Source: CAYJHC01 sp964370075
GTDB lineage: Bacteria; Bacillota; Clostridia; Peptostreptococcales; Anaerovoracaceae
Length of the DNA: 18,405 bases
Direction of reading: 5' to 3'
Assembly: GCA_964370075.1 (NCBI GenBank)
Contig: CAYJHC010000033.1
Location: 1 to 18,405, forward strand
The translations under genes were made by a program, and so were the position numbers. Shown piece by piece: positions 14,725 to 18,405 of this stretch (its first letter is position 1; each line of letters starts with the position of its first letter). The notes under the pieces are model-generated. The model did no database searches. It saw only the letters and a list, made by a program, of their open reading frames with translations, and had not been told where the DNA came from.

Positions 14725-16017
14725 TTGATAAAATTACCAAAAGAGATAAAGGATGTTTTTAAAAGAGTCGAAAAAAAGGGCTACACTATTTATGCGGTAG
14801 GCGGATGTGTGAGGGACTCTATTATGGGAATGGTTCCATATGATTGGGATTTAACAACAGAAACACCATTAAATGATTTAGTTGAAATTTTTCCAGAGGC
14901 TACTGTTCTTAGTGAAAAATATCAAGTGGTTAGAATTGATTTGACAGATGAAGAAGACAATGGACTAATAATTGATATTGCAAGAATGAGAACAGAAAAA
15001 AACTATGACAGTAAAGGGAATCCTAAGGAGATAGAATTTACAAACAATATTGAAGAAGACTTGTCAAGAAGAGATTTTACTATTAATGCAGTTGCCGTAA
15101 GCCCTACATTAGGAGTAAATGACCCTTTTGGAGGAAGAGGAGATATTAATAGTAAAATTATTAGAGCGGTAGGAGATCCCTTTTTGAGGTATAAAGAAGA
15201 TCCACTTAGAATGTTTAGGGCTATTAGAATTGCAGCCCAGTTAGATTTAGATGTTAGTAAGAATGATTATGAGGCTATTTTAGCAAATGCAAATAATTTT
15301 GAAAATGTTAGTATAGATAAAATTCGAAAAGAATTTGAGGAAATAATTATTTCGGATAATGCAGGGAAGGGTCTTAGGATGCTAGCGGGAGCTGATCTTA
15401 TGCCAATATTAATTGGAGATGCAGCTAATAATCTCTCGAGAAGGCAGAGCGAAATGTTTTCTACCCTTGCTGATAATATGGACAAGACACAAAAGAACCT
15501 TTTGAGAAGGTTAGGCTTATTTTATCTTTGTTTTGAAAAGAAGAAGGGTTTAGAAGCCATTAAAGTATTAAACTATGATAATAAGACCATTCAGCATTTT
15601 ACTGATGCTCTTACATTACTAGATAGATTAAACTTTTTAAGAAAGGGAGTGGAGCTTAAAGAATGGATATTTAAATATGGAGCAGATAGATTTTATTATA
15701 TGCATAACTTAACTAAAGCTCAAAGAATAGTGTATGATCTAAGTGAGGTGAAAGTGGCTAGTAGGCATTATATCTTAAAAGATATTGAAGCCCGAAAAGA
15801 ACCGATTTTTGTAGAAGATTTAGCTATAACTGGTAAGGATATAATAGACGCAGGCATTGCTGAAGGAGAAAAGGTTGGAGAAATTCTACTTCAGCTAGTG
15901 GATGTTGTACATAGAAGGCCTGACCATAATAATAAGATGGAGCTATTAAAGCAGGCTCAAAGATTTTCTAAGAGTAAAATTATTTCATCAACTAGAAAAG
16001 TAAAGTGGATTAGATAG
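14725..16017 (+). CDS. cca: CCA tRNA nucleotidyltransferase, TTG start
   Basis: This class II nucleotidyltransferase adds or repairs the CCA end of tRNAs using CTP and ATP. In 430 residues the head domain shows VGGCVRD (25-31), the metal-binding DWD (40-42), ARMRTE (86-91), the flexible-loop region RRDFTINA (115-122) and EDPLRMFRAIRIA (158-170), the last containing the EDxxR-type residues that select the nucleotide. The C-terminal body and tail are helical and weakly conserved. No HD motif is seen, unlike some CCA enzymes with a phosphohydrolase domain. Poly(A) polymerase is the alternative, but it is less likely in a clostridial genome. The start is a TTG with AGGAGG 5 nt upstream. An ATG directly after the AGGAGG reads only two codons before TGA and is too close to be used. 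recD2 follows after 12 nt. Confidence 0.92.
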   Translation: MIKLPKEIKDVFKRVEKKGYTIYAVGGCVRDSIMGMVPYDWDLTTETPLNDLVEIFPEATVLSEKYQVVRIDLTDEEDNGLIIDIARMRTEKNYDSKGNPKEIEFTNNIEEDLSRRDFTINAVAVSPTLGVNDPFGGRGDINSKIIRAVGDPFLRYKEDPLRMFRAIRIAAQLDLDVSKNDYEAILANANNFENVSIDKIRKEFEEIIISDNAGKGLRMLAGADLMPILIGDAANNLSRRQSEMFSTLADNMDKTQKNLLRRLGLFYLCFEKKKGLEAIKVLNYDNKTIQHFTDALTLLDRLNFLRKGVELKEWIFKYGADRFYYMHNLTKAQRIVYDLSEVKVASRHYILKDIEARKEPIFVEDLAITGKDIIDAGIAEGEKVGEILLQLVDVVHRRPDHNNKMELLKQAQRFSKSKIISSTRKVKWIR

Positions 16018-16029
16018 GAAAATAGATTA

Positions 16030-18291
16030 ATGAAAGACACTATTATTATTATTGAAGCTGTCCTTGAGAAAATTATATTTCAAAAGCAAGAACAGCATTT
16101 TGTCATTGGGTCTTTTGAAACTGATGATGAAGTGTTTGTTGGAAAAGGTAATATTGTAAATGCCCTAGAAGGAAAACTCTATAAGTTAGAGGGTGAATTT
16201 ATCGACACCGCCAAGTTTGGAGAACAATTTAACTTTATCACTGCAACAGAGATAATGCCAACTGAAGAAGATGATATTGAAAGATTATTAGCATCGGGGA
16301 TTATTAATGGGGTAGGGGAAAAAACTGCAAGATTAATAGTTGAAAAATTCGGTGAGGACACATTTGAAATATTAGAATTGCATCCAGAAAGACTAGAGGA
16401 AATATCAGGAATAGGAAAAAAGAAATCAGGAGAGATTCATATTAGCTTTATGGAGCATATGGAATTTACAACTGTTTCTATGGAATTACAAAAGCTTGGG
16501 GTCGAGTCTAGGTATTTTGTAAAATTGTATGAGGCCTTCGGAATTGATGCTTCTAAAATCCTAAAAGAAAATCCATATCGTTTAGTTGATGAGCTTCATG
16601 GTATTTCATTTAATACAATTGATAAAATAGCGATTAACCTTGATTTTGCTGAAAACTCTCCGGAACGAATACAAGCAGGACTATTAGATGTGCTTAAAAC
16701 AGAAATGTATAATGGTCACACTTTTATGTATGAACAATCTCTGATAGAGATTGTTTTAGAATACTTGAATGTAACATCAGAAGAGGTTGGAGCCTCTATA
16801 AATACCTTAGCTCTGCTAGGTAGGCTGAAAGTTGACATAATAGAAGGATTATCTTTAGTTTATCTATGGACCAACTATGTTGCTGAAAAAAGCATTTCAA
16901 AAAAATTAGTTGATATAATGAATGAAAAATCAAATTACATAAATCTGGACATAGACAGAGAGATAGATAGTATAGAAAAAGTAGAAAATCTATATCTGTC
17001 AGAAGAACAAAAAATTGCTGTAAAAACAGCACTAGAAGAAAGTTTTACAATTATTACAGGAGGACCTGGAACAGGAAAAACTACCATAATTAATACTATA
17101 TTGAAGGTGCTAGAAAGAGCAGACTTAAAAGTAGCTTTAGCAGCCCCTACAGGTAGAGCTGCAAAGAGAATGACTGAGTCAAGTGGTAGACCTGCCTTTA
17201 CATTGCATAGATTGTTAGAATATCACAGTTTTGGCGATGACTTAGAAATGGGATTTGGAAAGAATGAAAATAACAGGTTAGAGGAAGATGTTATTATTGT
17301 AGATGAGGCTTCTATGATAGACCTTCTATTAATGAAAGGCTTTACTGATGCACTACAAACAAAAACTAAGATAATAATGGTAGGAGATACAGATCAGCTA
17401 CCACCAGTAGGAGTCGGCAGTATTTTGCAAGATTTAATTGACTCTGATTGTTTTTGTCAGGTTCAACTAAAGGAAATATTTAGGCAGGCAAAGGAAAGTC
17501 AAATAATAGTATCTGCTCACGCTATTAATAAAGGAGAGATGATAGCAGAAAACCGAAAAGATGGAGACTTTTTCTTCATGAGAGAAAATGAAACGGATAC
17601 CTATGAGAAAATTATATCTCTTGCAAAAACTCGAATCCCAAGTTACTTAGAAGATTGCAAGGGCTCTTATGATATACAAATACTTTCACCTATGAAAAAA
17701 GGTAGATTAGGAACACATAACCTAAATAAGGTTTTACAAGAAGTTTGGAACCCTATAGATGATATGCAGGCAGAACTTGTTTATGGAGATAAAATTTTTA
17801 GGGTAGGTGATAAAGTAATTCAAATGAAAAACAATTATGAAATCGAATATACCATATTTGTTGAAAGCGATTTTTTATTGCCAAAGAATGGAGGAGAACT
17901 AGAAGGTACGGGAGTATTTAATGGAGACATTGGATATATTAGTAACATAGATTTTGAAAGCAAAAGAATAACTGTAGTATTTGATGGTGAAAAATATGTT
18001 GACTACTTAGGTGAGGCTATAGGTGAGCTAGAACTGGCATATGCTCTTACAGTACACAAAAGTCAAGGCAGTGAATTCAGAGTAGTAATAATGCCAATAA
18101 TGGGGATTCCTAAAATGTTGGCGACAAGAAATCTTCTGTATACGGGAATAACTAGAGGAAAAGAACTGGTTATCTTAGTGGGAAGCAGAACCTTGCTAGA
18201 AAAAATGATAGGGAATAAGGAAGATAAAGAAAGAAATTCTGCATTAGATATGAGGATAAAGGATATGGTTTATAATGGGATTTGGGACTAA
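16030..18291 (+). CDS. recD2: RecD2-type ATP-dependent 5'-3' DNA helicase
   Basis: RecD2 helicases are superfamily 1B motors that act alone, without RecBC, in DNA repair and replication-fork maintenance. The 753 residues have the characteristic long N-terminus: an OB-like region (about 5-75), then tandem helix-hairpin-helix motifs (GIINGVGEKTA, 90-100; ISGIGKKKSGEI, 125-136). The motor follows with GGPGTGKT (344-351), APTGRAAKRM (372-381), Walker B DEAS (425-428), GDTDQLPPVGVGS (452-464) and EIFRQA. The C-terminal second motor domain has ALTVHKSQGSEF and YTGITRGKELV. The length and the long HhH-containing N-terminus distinguish it from RecBCD's RecD. AGGAAAA lies about 8 nt before the ATG and overlaps the cca stop. 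It is the last gene of the yhaM-cca-recD2 operon. Confidence 0.95.
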   Translation: MKDTIIIIEAVLEKIIFQKQEQHFVIGSFETDDEVFVGKGNIVNALEGKLYKLEGEFIDTAKFGEQFNFITATEIMPTEEDDIERLLASGIINGVGEKTARLIVEKFGEDTFEILELHPERLEEISGIGKKKSGEIHISFMEHMEFTTVSMELQKLGVESRYFVKLYEAFGIDASKILKENPYRLVDELHGISFNTIDKIAINLDFAENSPERIQAGLLDVLKTEMYNGHTFMYEQSLIEIVLEYLNVTSEEVGASINTLALLGRLKVDIIEGLSLVYLWTNYVAEKSISKKLVDIMNEKSNYINLDIDREIDSIEKVENLYLSEEQKIAVKTALEESFTIITGGPGTGKTTIINTILKVLERADLKVALAAPTGRAAKRMTESSGRPAFTLHRLLEYHSFGDDLEMGFGKNENNRLEEDVIIVDEASMIDLLLMKGFTDALQTKTKIIMVGDTDQLPPVGVGSILQDLIDSDCFCQVQLKEIFRQAKESQIIVSAHAINKGEMIAENRKDGDFFFMRENETDTYEKIISLAKTRIPSYLEDCKGSYDIQILSPMKKGRLGTHNLNKVLQEVWNPIDDMQAELVYGDKIFRVGDKVIQMKNNYEIEYTIFVESDFLLPKNGGELEGTGVFNGDIGYISNIDFESKRITVVFDGEKYVDYLGEAIGELELAYALTVHKSQGSEFRVVIMPIMGIPKMLATRNLLYTGITRGKELVILVGSRTLLEKMIGNKEDKERNSALDMRIKDMVYNGIWD

Positions 18292-18307
18292 AAATGTGAG
18301 GTCAAAA

Positions 18308-18351
18308 TTAAAAAAATTGGGTGCTCGTATATGATAATACGAGCACCCAAT
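18308..18351 (-). terminator. Strong hairpin terminator facing the minus strand
   Basis: A perfect stem pairs 18316-18330 with 18337-18351 around a 6-nt loop (ATGATA). Its core is TTGGGTGCTCGTAT against ATACGAGCACCCAA. On the minus strand the stem is followed by a run of seven T, then AATTTT, the classic intrinsic terminator layout. On the + strand what follows is TAAAAAC with no T-tract. So its main role is probably to end a minus-strand gene coming from the right, although the stem may also slow or stop recD2 transcripts. Confidence 0.8.
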
Positions 18352-18377
18352 AAAAACATTATAAAGTTTCTATTTAT

Positions 18378-18405
18378 TTATTTTTTGATTCGATCTTTTA
18401 AAGCT
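18378..18405 (-). CDS. Possible C-terminal end of a convergent gene (partial)
   Basis: On the minus strand one frame from the right edge reads A-L-K-D-R-I-K-K and stops at 18378. Another frame reads 11 codons and stops at 18370. Either stop lies just before the minus-strand terminator at 18351, at normal spacing for a gene end. Nothing can be said about function, and the coding call rests mainly on the direction of the terminator. Confidence 0.25.

Overview
The window is AT-rich, with tightly packed genes and strong AGGAGG-type ribosome binding sites. Its repertoire (PcrA, a clostridial-style LigA, a YhaM-type nuclease, RecD2, a fused NAD synthetase and Rnf-type subunits) points to the chromosome of an anaerobic member of the Clostridia (Bacillota). 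I cannot name the family or genus. No rRNA, tRNA, CRISPR array, insertion sequence or prophage gene is visible.

Layout from left to right. (1) 1-357 is non-coding and holds a weak terminator, a palindrome and a good promoter. It leads into a CPBP-family membrane protease, then pcrA helicase and ligA DNA ligase, all on the + strand. (2) 5560-7113 on the - strand encodes a degenerate P1B-ATPase-like membrane protein. (3) Divergent from it, 7195-9958 is a compact four-gene operon for proteins related to RnfD, RnfG, RnfE and RnfA. (4) A 316-bp gap with a hairpin terminator separates this from glyA and nadE on the - strand. (5) A promoter region with a 13-bp inverted repeat divides nadE from a + strand operon yhaM-cca-recD2, for RNA 3'-end processing, tRNA CCA addition and DNA repair. 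(6) The right edge has a strong hairpin whose T-tract faces the - strand, implying a convergent gene that continues beyond the window.

The most interesting part is 5560-9958. The four Rnf-like proteins keep their family folds and tight operon spacing. However, rnfB and rnfC are absent here, three of the four cysteines that hold the intramembrane iron-sulphur cluster in RnfA/RnfE are replaced, RnfG has lost the flavin-accepting threonine, and the RnfD flavinylation motif is degraded. The divergent neighbour is an equally dismantled P-type ATPase: the phosphorylated Asp is Asn, the GDGxND loop is lost, and there is no actuator domain and no CPC motif. Five intact reading frames with well-formed translation signals but missing catalytic residues look like a repurposed, redox-silent Rnf-like membrane complex with a pseudo-ATPase partner, rather than simple decay. 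This is an inference from motifs read by eye and needs homolog comparison.

Two housekeeping enzymes also lack expected catalytic residues. NadE has Gly in place of the glutaminase nucleophile Cys. LigA has Thr at the motif IV lysine, which may be typical of its clostridial subfamily.
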